NCBI RefSeq assembly: GCF_030247185.1
Contig: NC_080571.1
Coordinates: 8,305,001 to 8,369,000 of the forward strand
Length of the DNA stretch: 64,000 nt
Direction: 5' to 3'
DNA from: Malaya genurostris
Lineage: Eukaryota; Arthropoda; Insecta; Diptera; Culicidae
The notes under the pieces were generated by a model. It worked only from the letters and a program-made list of their open reading frames with translations, was not told the origin of the DNA and did not search any database. This document shows, in pieces, positions 10,190-22,263 of the stretch. Positions within the stretch are counted from its first letter, which is position 1; every line of letters begins with the position of its first letter. Made by a program: the position numbers and the translations under genes.

Positions 10190-11700
10190 AAAAATGAAAT
10201 GCATAATACATATTCATGCGTTTTGGACCTACACTTTGTACCGTATCGGAGTGCAGGGTGTCAAACAGAAAGAAAAAAGTGCATTTTGCTTAAAGGCTGG
10301 GAAAACAAGCAAAGCTACAATATCCAGCCGGAACAGAGACACCGAGGCATCAGGTAGTACAACAGAACTTATGCTAATTTTAATTGGATTCGTTTCACAC
10401 CAGGGTGCGAAAGGTTGGCGGTCGGTCGGTTCGCCGAATCGGGCGGAAAGGCGGAACCGGGACCCCGAAAAAAGGTACACACTTCTTGTGTGTTGAAACG
10501 TCCGCACACCAGCTCATTGCGGAGTGAAAACAACCTGTTTTTGTTCGGCCTGCGTTTCCGTGTTTTTGATGGTTGCGTTGCAAGCCGCTGTTTTTTGTTT
10601 CCTTTGTTTCCCAAACCAAAAGCTGTATTTGGCTACTTTGGACTCGATTGTTGACAAATCTTATTTGGCTGACTGTAAATTCCTAGCCAGCGGGTCTCGT
10701 ATCGGTTGGTTTTCTATCGACCAGAGAAAGAAGTCGATTGATTTGGTTTGTCCCGTTTGATTTACCGCGACAAATAAAGCATGGGAAGTTTACTTTTGAC
10801 CTACATAAAAGAAAAAAAAAACCTGCCGAGCCGACAACGAATCGATAGATGACTACAATTCAATATCAATTAGCACATTTTTTTTTGGTGACTACGAATT
10901 TTGAAATGAAAATGTTTGATGAATTTTCAAAGACTAATAGTCACTGCAGTTGTATTTTTAAAATAGTGTGTCAAAAATATCTACCTATAATTATTACTAC
11001 CAATTTTATATTGACTTTTATATGGGATCCTAAAATTTCGAGCTTGTGTCTTGAGCCCATGCTCAACACAACTTTGGCTACATGATTTTAAACTGAAGTT
11101 GGCAGATTCGAGAACACGTGACTTTCTGACCTCACGGAGAAGAATTAAATAGAAGGATTAAAAAAATGTCGCGTAAGCTGTGTCTGAATTTTCGTCTAGC
11201 AGTAATCAAAAGGAAAGGTATAGTTGAGTAATCGAGTAGAATTGTTGCGTAGTGAAGGCTCATGGAAGTAATGATTCCAAACTAGGTTTTAAGTTTGTAG
11301 CAAAAGTTCTGATTATTTGTTACTTGTCTGTACTGAAATTGATCACTTTTACTACTCGAGATCTTGTTCTGGTAAACTGCCTACGAAAAGATGTTTGGTA
11401 GGAAGAGAGAGCGAGAGAAATTGTGTACAAAGACACTCGGCATGAATCACGATATTCACACCAAAAAGTTCCAAATCCAAAAATTCAAAATTATACCCAA
11501 AGTTGGTAAAAAAATCGGTGAGCCGTCCTGGAAGAATTTCCTATTAGGTTGCAGTCAGAGTGAGCGCAAAATTCGGAGCGATTCAATGTGTATCGCGTTC
11601 ACTCTGACAGGTTTGCTCGCCTTGACGCTTCGCATGTCACTCGTGCAGCAACCTTGGTTTTCAAGAAAAGTTCAGAAACCTTCCAATCCAAATAGAACTT
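10187..11700. other. No gene recognised
   Basis: Mixed sequence with a GC-richer part at about 10385-10480. Several overlapping open frames exist on both strands, but none resembles a known protein, and they overlap each other in conflicting frames. Confidence 0.35.
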
Positions 11701-14700
11701 CACATTGAAGAGCCGGAGTTTTTGATCAAAGTGTTTTCAAAACTTTCCAAGTATTCAGGTGAGCTGAGAAAGTCTTCAAAAGAAGTATTAAAACGCTTCC
11801 GAAGAAGTTGGTATTTGTTTTTAAAAATGTTTTAATAAAGTTCTAAAATATTTCCAAACGAAGAACATGGGAAATATTCAAAAGATTTTAGAAAACATGT
11901 TTGGAAAAATTACCGTGACAGATTTAAAAAACTTTCAAACAAACTGAGCTTAGAAAAGCTTGGAAATATTTTTATTCTAAAGTTAGAATAGCTTCAAATA
12001 CATGCTTGGAAAAGCTTGCAATATAAGCAGAAAAAAATCAAGCCAATTAGGCATGGAAAACCTTGAATTATAGCTTAATAAACATTGGAGCTAAGCTTTG
12101 AAAGCTTTCAAGCTTAGTTTAGAAATACTTCTATGGTAAGCATAAAAAAGCTTCCAAACGAAGCTTGGTAAACTGAAACCTTCCAAGGAAAACTTTCGAA
12201 AAGCTTCTAAAAAGTTATAGAGAAAAGTTTCAAGCGAAAAGTTTCAAGGAAACATTAGGTTAAGCTTTAAAGAAAAAGTTTCAAAGAAAAAAAATTAAAT
12301 GAGACGTTTTCAAGGAAAATCTTTGAAAAATTTCCAAAGGAAAGCTTTGGAGAGCTTCCAAGGGAAAGCTTTTAAAAACTTGTAAGGAAAAGCTTGGGAA
12401 AGCTTCCAAGGAAAAGCTTCAAGAAGCTTTCAAGAAAAAGTTTTGAAAAGCTTCCAAGGAAAATCTTTGAAAAACTTCCAAGTAAAAGTTTCCAAAGAAA
12501 AGCTTCCAAGGAAAAAATTTGAAAAGCTACCAAGGAAAAGCTTTAAAAAGTTTCCAAAGAAAAGCTTTCTAGGAAAAATTTTAGAGAGCTTTAAAAAAAA
12601 GAAAAACTTTGACAAGCTTCCAAGTAAAAGCTTCCAAGGAAAAGATTTGGAAAGCTACCAAGGAAAAGCTTTGAAAAGTTTCCAAGGGAAAGCTTCGAAA
12701 AGCTTCCAAAGAAAGCTTCAAAAAGCTTCGATAGAAAAGCTTCCAATAATTTTTTTAAAGAGCTTTCAAAGGAAAGCTTTGAAAAGCTTCCAAGGAAAAG
12801 CTTCGAAGGAAAAGCTTCAAAGGAAAAGCTTCCAAGGAAAAGCTTCCAAGGAAAAGCTTCCAAGGAAATGCTTTGAAAGGCTTCCAAGGAAAAGCTTTGA
12901 AAAGCTTCCAAAGAAAAGTTGAGAAAACCTTTCAAAGAAAAGCACTTCAGGAAAAGCTTTGGGACGAAGGGAAAGTTTTGAAGAAGCTTTCAAGGAAAAC
13001 CTTCGAAACTTCTATGAGCTCCAAAAAAAAGTTTTGGTATGTTTTCAAAGAATAGCTTTAAAAAACTTCTAGAGGAAAGCAAAAGGACAAGCTTCCAAGG
13101 ACAAGCTTTAAAAGAGAAGCTTTAAAAGAGAAGCTTCCAAGTAAATGCTTCCAAGGAAAAGATTTGAAAAGCTGCCAAGGAAAAGCTTTGAAAAGTTTCC
13201 AAGGGAAAGCTTCGAAAAGCTTTAAAGAGAAAGCTTTGAAAAGCTTTGATGGAAAAGCTTCCAAGGAAAAATTTGAAAGAGCTTCCAAGGAAAAGCTTTG
13301 GAAAGCTTTCAAGAAAGAGCTTTGAAAAGCTACCAAGGAAAAGCTTTGAAAAGTTCCCAAAGAAAAGCTTCGATGGAATAGCTTCCTAGGAAAAATTTTA
13401 AAGAGCTTTCAAAGGAAAGCTTTGAAAAGCTTCCAAGTAAATGCTTCCAAAGAAAAGCTTCTGAAGAAAAACTTTGAAAAGCTTCCAAGGAAAACATTTG
13501 GAAAGCTACCAAGGAAAAGCTTTGAAAAGTTTCCAAGGGAAAGCATTGAAAAGCTTCTGAAGAAAAGCTTCAAAAAGCTTCGATGGAAAAGCTTCCAAGA
13601 AATTTTTTTAAAAAGCTTTCAAAGGAAAGCTTCGAAAAGCACCCAAGGAAAAGCTTTCAAGGAAAAGCTTCCAAGAAAAAGCTTCCAAATAAATGCTTCC
13701 AAGGAAAAGATTTGAAAAGCTGCCAAGGAAAAGCTTTGAAAAGTTTCCAAGGGAAAGCTTCAAAAAGCTTCAAAGAGAAAGCTTTGAAAAGCTTTAATGG
13801 AAAAGCTTCCAAGGGAAAGCTTTGAAAAGCTTTCAAGAAAGAGCTTTGAAAAGCTTCCAAGGAAAAGCTTCCAAGAAAAAGCTTCCAAAGAATGCTACCA
13901 AGGAAAAGCTTCCGAAGAAAAGTTTCGAAAGGTTTCCAAGGAAAAACTTTGAAAAGCTTTCAAAGAAAAGTTTAGAACATCTTCCAAGAAAAAGCTTTTC
14001 AGAAAAAGCTTCCAAGGAAAGCTACCAGGGAAGAGCTTCTCAGGAAATGCTTCAAAAGTTTCGAAAAGCTTCCAAGGAATGCTTTCAAATAGTAGCTTCG
14101 AAAATCTTCCAAGAAAAGCTTCTTAGAACTTCCAAAGAACACCTTCCGAGGAAATTCTTCCAAGGAATAGTTTTAAAGGAAAATATTTAAGGAAAAGGTA
14201 ATGCTCACAACGAAAGGCTTCGTAAAGCTTCTCAGAAAAAGCCTCGGAAAGCTTCCAAGGTAAAATTTCGAAAAGCCTCAACGTGAAGCTTCCAAAAAAA
14301 AAAAGCTTTCATGAAAAATCTTTGAAGAAAATTTTTTCGAAAAGCCTCAAAGGAAAAACTTTAAAAGCTTCCAAGGGAAAAGCTTCCAAGGTAAATCTTC
14401 GAAAAGCTTCCCGGAAAAGCTTCGAGAATATGTGAAAGGCTTTGAAAAGTTTCAAATAACTTTCATGGAAGATTACAAAACTTCCCAAGGATAGCTTCCA
14501 AGGAAAATCATTGATAACTGTACCAAAAAAGTTTTGATAAGCTTGCATAAAAGCTTTGAAAAACCTCATAAAAAAGGCTTACAAGTAAAAGCTTCCAAGG
14601 AAAGTTTCGAGAATCTTTGAAAAATTTAAAAGGAAAAGCTTGCAAAAAAAAGCTAGGATAAACTTGCAAAAAAGCGTTCAAAAGATTCGAAAAGCTTCCA

Positions 14701-14825
14701 AAACAAGATTTTGGAAAGCTTCCATGGGAAACTCACAAGGTAAAGTTTCGAAAAGCTTTCTAGGAAAACTCCGAGAATCCTTAAACAAGTTTGAAAAACA
14801 TTCAAAAATTCAAAATCGCTGAAAA
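11701..14825. repeat. 3.1 kb degenerate AAGCTT-rich minisatellite
   Basis: The whole stretch is built from short units such as GAAAAGCTTCCAAGG and AAAAGCTTTGAAAAGC, separated by indels. Units are clearest from about 12300 to 14300 and fade toward both edges (11.7-12.2 kb and 14.4-14.8 kb). The hexamer AAGCTT recurs dozens of times. Purines dominate the + strand. Open frames on both strands (KSFQGKASK-type on +, LEAFQSFSLEAF-type on -) follow from the repeat and are not taken as genes. Confidence 0.92.
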
Positions 14826-14837
14826 GCTATAAAAAAT

Positions 14838-14955
14838 TCATTTTTTTACGTTTCACTTTCTGCTCATCAGTGCGTCAGCAGTTTATGTTGAACTGTTATC
14901 GCCACCTAACGGTTCAAAATAAACCACTGAGCAGATTTGCAACGTGCCGAAAGAA
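14838..14955. repeat. Small palindromic element, family B
   Basis: Begins TTTTTTACGTTTCACTTTCTG, has CATCAGTGCGTCAGCAG, then GTTTATGTTGAACTG and its partial complement GGTTCAAAATAAACC. It lies at the right border of the minisatellite. Confidence 0.6.
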
Positions 14956-15336
14956 ACGAAACTAAGTGGCGACGCTGAAAGCAAAATGCAAAATATGAGA
15001 ATAGTTTTGTACACTTAGCACAAAACCGGTACCCATGCGGTTCCAAACCCCTAAATAAACGTTTCCAAAGAGGCTCTAAGGAAAATCCCCAAGAATGGCT
15101 GTTAAGGAGAAGCTTTGAAGAGCTTCGAAAAACTCGCAAAGAGAAGTTCCGAAAAATAACAATGGATACTCGGACATCAGAAAGACTATGGAAATTTTTT
15201 CGGGGAAGCTTTGGAAAATTCTCTTGGAAAGATTCTTGAGAATCTTGAAACACGTGGGAAATTTTAAACGAAGGCTGAGAAAAATTTATTTTCACTTAGG
15301 GGTAAACCTAAGTTTGTGCTTAGGGCACATGACCGT
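14956..15336. other. Spacer with a further trace of the minisatellite
   Basis: No gene is seen. Between about 15060 and 15270 units such as GAAGCTTTGAAGAGCTTCG recur, so the array has an outlying block beyond the family B copy. Confidence 0.5.
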
Positions 15337-15526
15337 TTTTACTTTTCTTTACGTTTCGTCTTAGAATCGTCAGTGCAGAGCAGTTCAAATTGAACTGCTT
15401 AACGCAAACTTAAACAGTACAACTTGAACCGCTAAGCAGACGTAAAGTTAATGCTATTTGCAAAACACTTATTAATACTCTGCTCTGCACTGATGAGTGT
15501 AAGGCGAAACGTAAAGAAAAGTAAAA
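15337..15526. mobile_element. MITE-like element, family B, with ~45 bp inverted repeats
   Basis: The left arm (TTTTACTTTTCTTTACGTTT..., 15337-15384) is the inverted copy of the right arm (15480-15526), both including CAGTGCAGAGCAG. The middle holds a second palindrome around CAGTTCAAATTGAACTG. This is the best preserved member of family B in the window. It has no coding capacity. Confidence 0.75.
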
Positions 15527-16231
15527 TCTATTTTGTTTTCACTTGAGAGAACCAAAACTGACACGATTTTCAGTTCACTGACGTTGAAACTAGGTTCAAA
15601 ACTGGCTTCAAACAAACGGTTTGACAGCAGTTAGGATGGAAACTGGGCTAGGTTTGGCATCAAGCGAAAAAAACATAAGAATAACTGAAAACCTTCCAAG
15701 AATGCATTAAAGCAGATTATGAATGTGCCAAAAGTTTCTAGAAACATTAAAAAAAAATTCAGATGAGTCTTTCGATACTAAATATTATGAAAACTTTTCA
15801 GGTTAGAAAAATTCTCTGCTGCTGTATTTGTGATTGACAGTCGAATTGAAGGAAGTCTGCGTAAAGGGCGATTCTTCTACTCATTACACTATGTCCAATT
15901 AGCGTTCCCAAAAGAAAATTGTACAATATTACAAAAGATCTTATGAAAGTTTTCAAGAAAGCCGAACAACGATTCTAAAGAAGCATAGAAACGTTCGTTC
16001 GAGGATGTGATGAACAGTAGAAGAACAGAATAAAAGAATCCTCACACTTCCCAGACATTTTTACCTCCGTGCCGTGAGCTGTCAAGTTTGCAGTAGCTTG
16101 AACTGGAAAGTGATCGCAGCAATCGGGAGATTTGAAAAAATCTTCCAGTCTGATCCGATTCTTGTTTTCACATAGGCAATTTCGAGAATTAAAAATTTAA
16201 AACGTGATAACTGAGTATGAAAGTGCTTTTA
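15527..16231. other. No gene recognised
   Basis: I see neither a coding region nor a clear repeat. Confidence 0.35.
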
Positions 16232-16233
16232 TA

Positions 16234-16718
16234 GTATGTTCACATTAGCGCTGATATCAAGTGATATACAGATAAACTTGATATTCGATGATATCATGTG
16301 CGATATCACTTGATATCCCATACAATTTTATGTCAACGCGTATCACCATTTTGGCATGATATCCGGGATATCATGTACGATATCATGTCGAGTTGTCAAA
16401 AATCGCTACTAGCAACACGGATAATGACATTGAACGTATTCATTTAGGAACGTCACTTTGAGAGTGACAATAAACAATCATCATAATTTTAAATTTTTCA
16501 ACAAATACTGGGGTTCGGAAACCATTAATTGCAAGACTCCAATTATTGATTGAATTGTAGGAGAGAAAAGCAATATTATTGATCTTACTCCTAATGGGAA
16601 CATTCAATATGACAATTCGATTGTCAAACGATATCATTTCGATCATATGTGAACACTTCCACGTGATATGCATATCATCTCAGTATATCAAGTGATATAA
16701 GCGCTAATGTGAACATGG
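16234..16718. mobile_element. 485 bp MITE-like element
   Basis: The ends match as an inverted repeat of about 33 bp with few differences: G(T/C)ATGTTCACATTAGCGC, then ATATCA. TA dinucleotides flank it at 16232-16233 and 16719-16720. Next to both ends are many GATATCA/TGATATC palindromes (about 16250-16390 and 16630-16700). A minus-strand open frame at 16440-16673 shows no known domain. TA flanks suggest mobilisation by a Tc1/mariner-type transposase, which is inference. Confidence 0.75.
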
Positions 16719-16720
16719 TA

Positions 16721-18690
16721 TTATTCTCTGCCTTTATGATTAGCTCAGTGTTAGTCCAGTGAAGTATTTTGAGAAAAAATGGTGTAGTGTATGTAGATAT
16801 GATGTCATTCTCGTACCTAGGTTAGTGTCCTAAATCGTATCCAGGTTAGTTGTTCGTAATAAACCATTTCCTTTGAACAAAATTGAGTTCGTGCTAACGA
16901 GTGGGAGATTTTGGTAAAAAATGTTCTGGACCTTGGAATTAAACTGCATTATAAAACGTTCAGTATTTACTGGCTGGTACATTTCAATCAATTTATCAGG
17001 TACTACGTTGACATTTTCACTTTCAGCTGTGAGTAAAAGTGACAAGTTATCGTCAAACCGAGTTCCACAGCATTCAGACTATGAGGACATTCGACTAGAA
17101 TCGGACACTTTGTTTGGTCTAAAACCCGCTCGCTCTTGAATGCCAGCAATCGAATCCTTGAGTGCGATTGTCTTTCATGATAAAATAATTCCGTTGATTG
17201 TGATATAGACGGTTTTTTTTAACCCATGCTAGTGCTCTGCCTACCGAGTCTTGCTGGTCACTCGGTCGGTTGATGGTTGAAATTGTGATCCGAAAATATT
17301 CCGAGCACGTTTCTAATTACAATTTTTCAACGAATCGCGGACACGCGAGCTGCGGGAAGGCGCTCGAAAGTCTCTCGGTTCATGATCGCTGTGCTATAAA
17401 TCATTTATTCAGGTGTATAAGAATAATTGTCTTTGCTGCAAATGACTTTGAATTGAGATGTCCACAAGGAACTCTGGAATGACTAAAGGAATGCAAAAAA
17501 AACTAGTATTAGAAATTTATGGCCGTACATATTCTTGTCATTCAATTTTTTTCATTTGCTTAGTTGATGTGCTCCATTAGCCAAGTCATCATTTCATAGG
17601 CGTGTGCAGTCAGCTGTGAGTTTGGTCTTACTTATTTCTACCAAGAGCACTTTGAAAATGTACAAATGCAGGAAATACTCCCTAAATGATAAGTTTCATT
17701 ACTTTCCAGGTTCTGCAATCTATACTGTGAAGCGCCATCCGCTTTCAAAACACCCCCCCCCTTTCCGTACTGCCGGTTGATGAATGCAAATTTCAATCAT
17801 TCCAGGTTTATTTTTTTCTTTTCATGTTCATCAATCTCCCCAAGCTCTCAAACTTGTCGTTTGAGGACGGGTACAGGGAAGTACATATGTGCTAAAAGCT
17901 CGCCTTCAGGATTCAGGCGAACGAACGAACGAACGAACGAACGGTGCTCGAAAGAATCCGCAAAAAATACAGCTTCTGATGTACGAAGCTGTAATAAATA
18001 CAAGCTTCGACTTTCGTACACTGGGAAATGTTGAGAAGACCCAAACTCACATCATCCTGTGAAGAGGTCTTTTATGTCGTCACCATTGCTAAGGCTGACA
18101 TTTTTGTCCGTTCGTCCTGCTGCTGCTGCTGCTGCTGCTGCTCCTTCGTTGCCACCGTCGATCGTGGACTCGTTGCACTTCCAATTTGCAGTATTTTAAT
18201 CACCGTTCGAGCTTTATTTTTTTCTTCATATTTCCTCTATAGATACACATTTCCGTTGAAGCAGCAGTGGATTCATTTTCAAGTTTGCTTCCCAACTGAT
18301 ATTTCTGTATGGTTTCGTTTTTTTTCTATAGTAAGTTCCAACCAACAGTGTTATCTTCGGTATCTCGTCCAAATATCCACTCGTTTTCTGGATGTCTTTC
18401 GAGCATGATAAGACTAGGATAGTTTAGGGAGGCTTCCGGTGAGTGCAAAAGAGATGAGGGGGGCGGATTCTGTGGTTGGTTTGTTTCGAGATGAAAGTTT
18501 ATATTTATGTGATGAATAAATCTTTACCTTTGACAAACGGCTGGAAACTTATTTTGGTTAAGTTCGATCAACTATACGGAATTATGAATGCATTTTACGG
18601 TGAGGTTTTTAAATAGGTTTTTGAAATAACTTTAAGTAAATTTTTGTATATTCTTAAAGAATTAAGAAGGTTGAAAAAAAAACGATTAAA
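16721..18690. other. No gene recognised; two microsatellites
   Basis: Contains (CGAA)n at 17917-17943 and (TGC)n at 18118-18142. The TGC run gives a poly-Cys stretch in one frame, which is not evidence of a gene. The remaining open frames are short and unrecognised. Confidence 0.35.
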
Positions 18691-19200
18691 TCGAATTAAA
18701 TTGAAACGTTGGAAAAATCATATAACCACTCACGGGTTTAGTTTAGATGGCTGCTGAAAAAGTCATCAATTTTTTTTATTATGAAACAAAACATTCCCTA
18801 GTTATCGAACCGTCGAATGAAAAACAATGATTTGGTTTAAGCAGTTCATGTTGTTACAATGTTCATGAGTAGCATTCCAAGCTACCCGTTTTTTGCCTTT
18901 TTCATATAGAACGGTATATGCAATCACTTGAAAAATCGACTGATTAAAATTGGCCCGTACACCATACGCCATTCGACTCAGTTCATCGAGCAATGTGTGT
19001 GTGTTTGTGAGCTTAGATTCGAATGTAAGGTCTTCCTGAATTTCATCTGTATCCGACTTCCGATTCCGGAATTATAGGGTAGTGTGTTAAAAATTGTATA
19101 CCATCACTTAAAAAGATGATATATAACATAAAAAAATCTAGAAAATACCACAGTATTCCATATGAAGGTACGATTGTTTTACGAAAGGCATCATTACACC
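18691..19200. repeat. Modular repeat family A fragment
   Basis: Shows CCATTCGACTCAGTTCATCG with a following GT run, CCGACTTCCGATTCCGGAAT, ATAGGGTAGTGTGTTAAAA, and the terminal GGCATCATTACACCACTA. These are the family A signature pieces in the expected order. Confidence 0.6.
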
Positions 19201-19202
19201 AC

Positions 19203-19283
19203 TACACTAAAACCTCAATTTACGCGAACTTTTCTACGCGAATTTAATTTACGCAATGATCGCGTGAACAAGGTTTTTGCATA
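19203..19283. repeat. Small element of the ACACTAAAACCTC / TTTACGCGAA type
   Basis: Starts ACACTAAAACCTCAATTTACG, repeats TTTACGCGAA-like words several times, and ends CAAGGTTTTTGCATAA, which partly mirrors the start. Related in design to 28880-29155 and 60614-60778. Confidence 0.5.
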
Positions 19284-19590
19284 ATGGTGGAAATTTCAAT
19301 TTATATGCATATGCAAAGCAGCCTGCCGTCAGTACTAGATTGTTTAGTTTAGAATCTAAATAAGATCTTGGGCATCCAAGAATTCTCTAGAAAACAGATA
19401 TTGTGGCCCTTATTACCGTTCTCACTTCCACTTTCACATTCACTTCACTTACATGTCACTTCACTTGATTTTCCCTATTACCAGTATCACGCTCAGTGAA
19501 GTTATCACTGTACTGAAAAAAATCATTTTTTCCAATAAAATTTTGGTGATTTGATGTTCATAATAACAACAAGCTATAAGGGCGGCTATA

Positions 19591-21221
19591 ATGACAAAAC
19601 CGGACATGTTCAGGGAGGTCATGCAGAGATGTCTGGATGAGCGTATGTTCCCAGACATTTGGAAAAGGCAGAGGTTGGTACTACTACCGAAACCTGGGAA
19701 ACCCCCAGGGGACCCATCGGCGTATAGACCAATCTGTCTGATAGACACTGCGGGAAAGCTCCTTGAGACAATCATCCTCAACAGGCTATCCCCCTTCATA
19801 GAGGAGGCAGAAGGACTGTCCAGCCAGCAGTACGGGTTTCGCAGAGGCAGGTCGACGGCGGACGCCATAACATCGGTGGTAACCACGGCAGAGGTAGCGC
19901 AAACGACGAGGAATCCGCTACTGTGCGGTAGTAACGCTAGACGTTAAGAACGCGTTCAATAGGAGTACCGGAAGGGCTGTACAAGATTCTGGAAAGCTAC
20001 TTCCAGAACCGAGTATTGCTCTACGAGACCGACGAAGGCACACGTAACACTCCAATCACGGCTGGAGTACCACAGGGATCTATCTTGGGCCCGATCCTGT
20101 GGAATATAATGTACGATGGAGTACTGAGGTTGAGGCTCCCTCCGGGTGTCAAGATAGTCGGGTTCGCGGACGACGTCACATTGACAGTCTACGGCGAATC
20201 CATCGAAGAGGTCGAACTGAGTGCATCACACTCAATCTGCTTGGTAGAGGACTGGCTGCGTAGCAGGAAACTGCAACTCGCGCACCACAAAAAAGAGGTG
20301 ATGGTGGTAAACAACCGCAAATCGGAACAGGAGGCGTTGGTACATGCCGGAGATTGCGTGATCCCCTCCAAGAGATCACTGAAGCAATTGGGTGTGATGC
20401 TTGACGACAAACTCAGCTTCAGCAAGCACGTTGAATACGCCTGCAAGCGCGCATCAAAAGCGATCGCGGCGCTGTCTAGATTGATGGCCAACAGCTCGCC
20501 TGTGCGCTCCAGTAAACGTAGGTTACTGGCAGGAGTGGCAGTCTCGATCCTCAGGTACGGCAGCCTGGTATGGGCGTCGGCACTTGGTGTGGAACGCAAC
20601 GCACAGATGCTGGAGAGTACACATAGACTGATGTGTCTTCGCGTGATCAGTGCATACCGCACTGTATCGAGTGATGCGGCCTGCGTGGTTGCAAGTATGA
20701 TGCCTATCGGTCTGATAGTGAAGGAAGACAGCATGCAAGGAGACCGGAACGCCCGTAGGGCCTCCAAAGCCGCTTCTCTACGCACATGGCAACAAGAGTG
20801 GGACAGCTCAATCAAGGGTAGGTGGACACACCGACTCATACCTAGGGTCTCGAGTTGGTTAGATAGACCTTACGGAGAAGTGAACTTCGGCCTGACGCAA
20901 TTCCTCACAGGCCACGGGTGCTTCAGATGGTACCTCCACAGGTTCGGTCACGCAACATCCCCTGTATGTCCTGGCTGCCCAGACGAGATCGAGACGGCAG
21001 AACACGTCTTGTTCGTCTGTTCCCGTTTTGCGGCTCAAAGGAGTGAGCTACTGGAGGCATGCGGCATTGACACCACACCGGAGAACCTGATACAGAGAAT
21101 GTGCCACTGCGTAGAGAACTGGAACGCAGTGTCGACCGCGGCATTCCAAATTACGAGCATATTGCAGCGAAAATGGAGTGCGGATCAACAACAGGCAGCC
21201 GCGACCGCTAGCCGCGTGTAA
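19591..21221 (+). pseudogene. R1-like reverse transcriptase, truncated and internally deleted
   Basis: A reverse transcriptase would copy element RNA onto nicked chromosomal DNA. The first segment (19591-19947) has WKRQRLVLLPKPGKP, YRPICLIDTAGKLLE and QQYGFRRGRSTADA, which are RT blocks 1-3. At the block with the first catalytic Asp (LDVKNAFN, about 19938-19960) the sequence jumps into RVPEGLYKILESYF, showing an internal deletion of several tens of residues plus a frameshift. The second segment (to 21221) is open and has GVPQGSILGP, the catalytic FADDVTL (about 20164-20184), a thumb region and the C-terminal motif CPGC...TAEHVLFVC (about 20978-21020), typical of this clade. It ends at TAA 21219-21221. 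Confidence 0.87.
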
Positions 21222-21948
21222 CTGTAGTAGGCTCAAGAGAGATCAACGAATAAACGTCGGTCCGGGAGAACCTCCTTCGCCGGGGAGCTTTTCGTCGGAG
21301 TAGTCTAGATCCATCGTCGGGGACTAGACGAGTAGTACGTCAAACTGCTAGGATCGTCGGGGAGCCAGTGAACCGGAAGCTATCCTCCAACTGGAATCAC
21401 TGGATCGACCCAGGCATCCTCTCGGTCGGGCGTTAACAGGTATCGAAAGCGTCGGTTTCGGGAGAGCCTCCTTCGTCGGGGATCATCTGAGCGCCAGTGA
21501 ACCGGAAGTCACGCTCCAACCGGAATCATTGGAACGACTTAGGCATCCTTTCGGTCGGGTCGGAAGGACTTCCCTCGTCGGGGAACCCTCCGTCGGTGTA
21601 GACTAGATCTTTTGGCGGAGACTAGTCGAGTAGTTCCGCGACGTAGCATCAGTTTTGGGTCGTCGAGGCGCCAGTGAACCGGAAGTTACCCTCCAGCCGG
21701 CATCACTGGACCGACCTCGTTATCCAACTGGTCGATCCCTCGAGAGCAGGATGCTGATCCCCATTCTGCGTAAATCTGGGGAGGGTGCTGTGAGCACCAA
21801 TAGCCTTCCACCCCGAAGTAATACCTAGCGGTGGTGCCGGGGAGGTAGGGTTGGAGATCCAAGGTGTTTTAGTGGGTAGTTCCAATCAACAGTTGGGTAG
21901 TCCTGTGGAGAGTCCCACACTCCGTGCGTAAATGCATTTCACCTTGTA
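21222..21948 (+). repeat. R1-like 3' UTR with internal tandem modules
   Basis: The 3' UTR repeats a module of roughly 130-180 bp: GCCAGTGAACCGGAAG, then CTCCAACCGGAATCACTGG, then GACCCAGGCATCC, then TTCGGTCGGG, then GGGAGAGCCTCC and CGTCGGGG. Copies start near 21364, 21492 and 21670. Part of the same UTR appears again at 39.8-40.2 kb. Confidence 0.75.
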
Positions 21949-21957
21949 AAAAAAAAT

Positions 21958-22261
21958 ACCTTCTTATGTGACTTTCGGTCAAGATACAAGAATTCCGTGC
22001 AAATCACCAGGAAAACGAAAAGAAAACGGAAATCACACACAACACCGACGATGAAGCAATGGATGTTGAGATAAGCCGCGGACGAAGTAACCCCCGATCC
22101 TCGTTGGATGGAAATGGAAACTCATCTCCCCATAGAAAAAGGGTCACAACGAGATCCAATAGCAAAAAAAAAAATTTTTAAGTAACAAAAATGTAAGCCA
22201 ATCGGCCACGTAAAGCTATTACGCAAAAAGGCCAGAATAAAAATTTTATTATAAAAAGAAT
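21958..22261 (+). mobile_element. ORF1-only retroposon, copy 3, 5' truncated with internal deletion
   Basis: Matches copies 1 and 2 from the block TACCTTCTTATGTGA (coding for PSYV) to GTGCAAATCAC, then jumps to the C-terminal part (GAAAAGAAAACGGAAATC, then AGAAAAAGGGTCACAACG) and keeps the same 3' tail (CGGCCACGTAAAGCT... AGGCCAGAATAAAAA). As in the other two copies nothing resembling ORF2 lies between ORF1 and tail. Its tail touches the ITmD37E element at 22264. Confidence 0.75.
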
Positions 22262-22263
22262 TA

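Larger units (their letters stand above)
19575..21957 (+). mobile_element. R1-clade non-LTR retrotransposon, 5' truncated
   Basis: Holds the fingers/palm part of a reverse transcriptase onward, a C-terminal zinc-finger-like domain and a long 3' UTR, ending in a short A run (21949-21957). Everything upstream of the RT (ORF1, endonuclease) is missing, the usual result of incomplete target-primed reverse transcription. It abuts a truncated ORF1-only retroposon copy directly at its poly(A). Confidence 0.85.

Noticed and set aside
10107..10660. Overlapping open frames around the (AG)n run as a small gene
   Set aside because: Arg-Glu repeats come from the microsatellite; frames on both strands conflict and no domain is seen.
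12443..14190. Several Lys/Ser/Phe-rich open frames (KSFQGKASK type) on + and Leu/Phe-rich ones on -
   Set aside because: They follow from the degenerate AAGCTT minisatellite. Open frames occur on both strands at the same place, and boundaries fall at random indels.
20189..20839. 216-codon minus-strand open frame
   Set aside because: It is the antisense shadow of the R1-like reverse transcriptase, which has recognisable blocks on the + strand.
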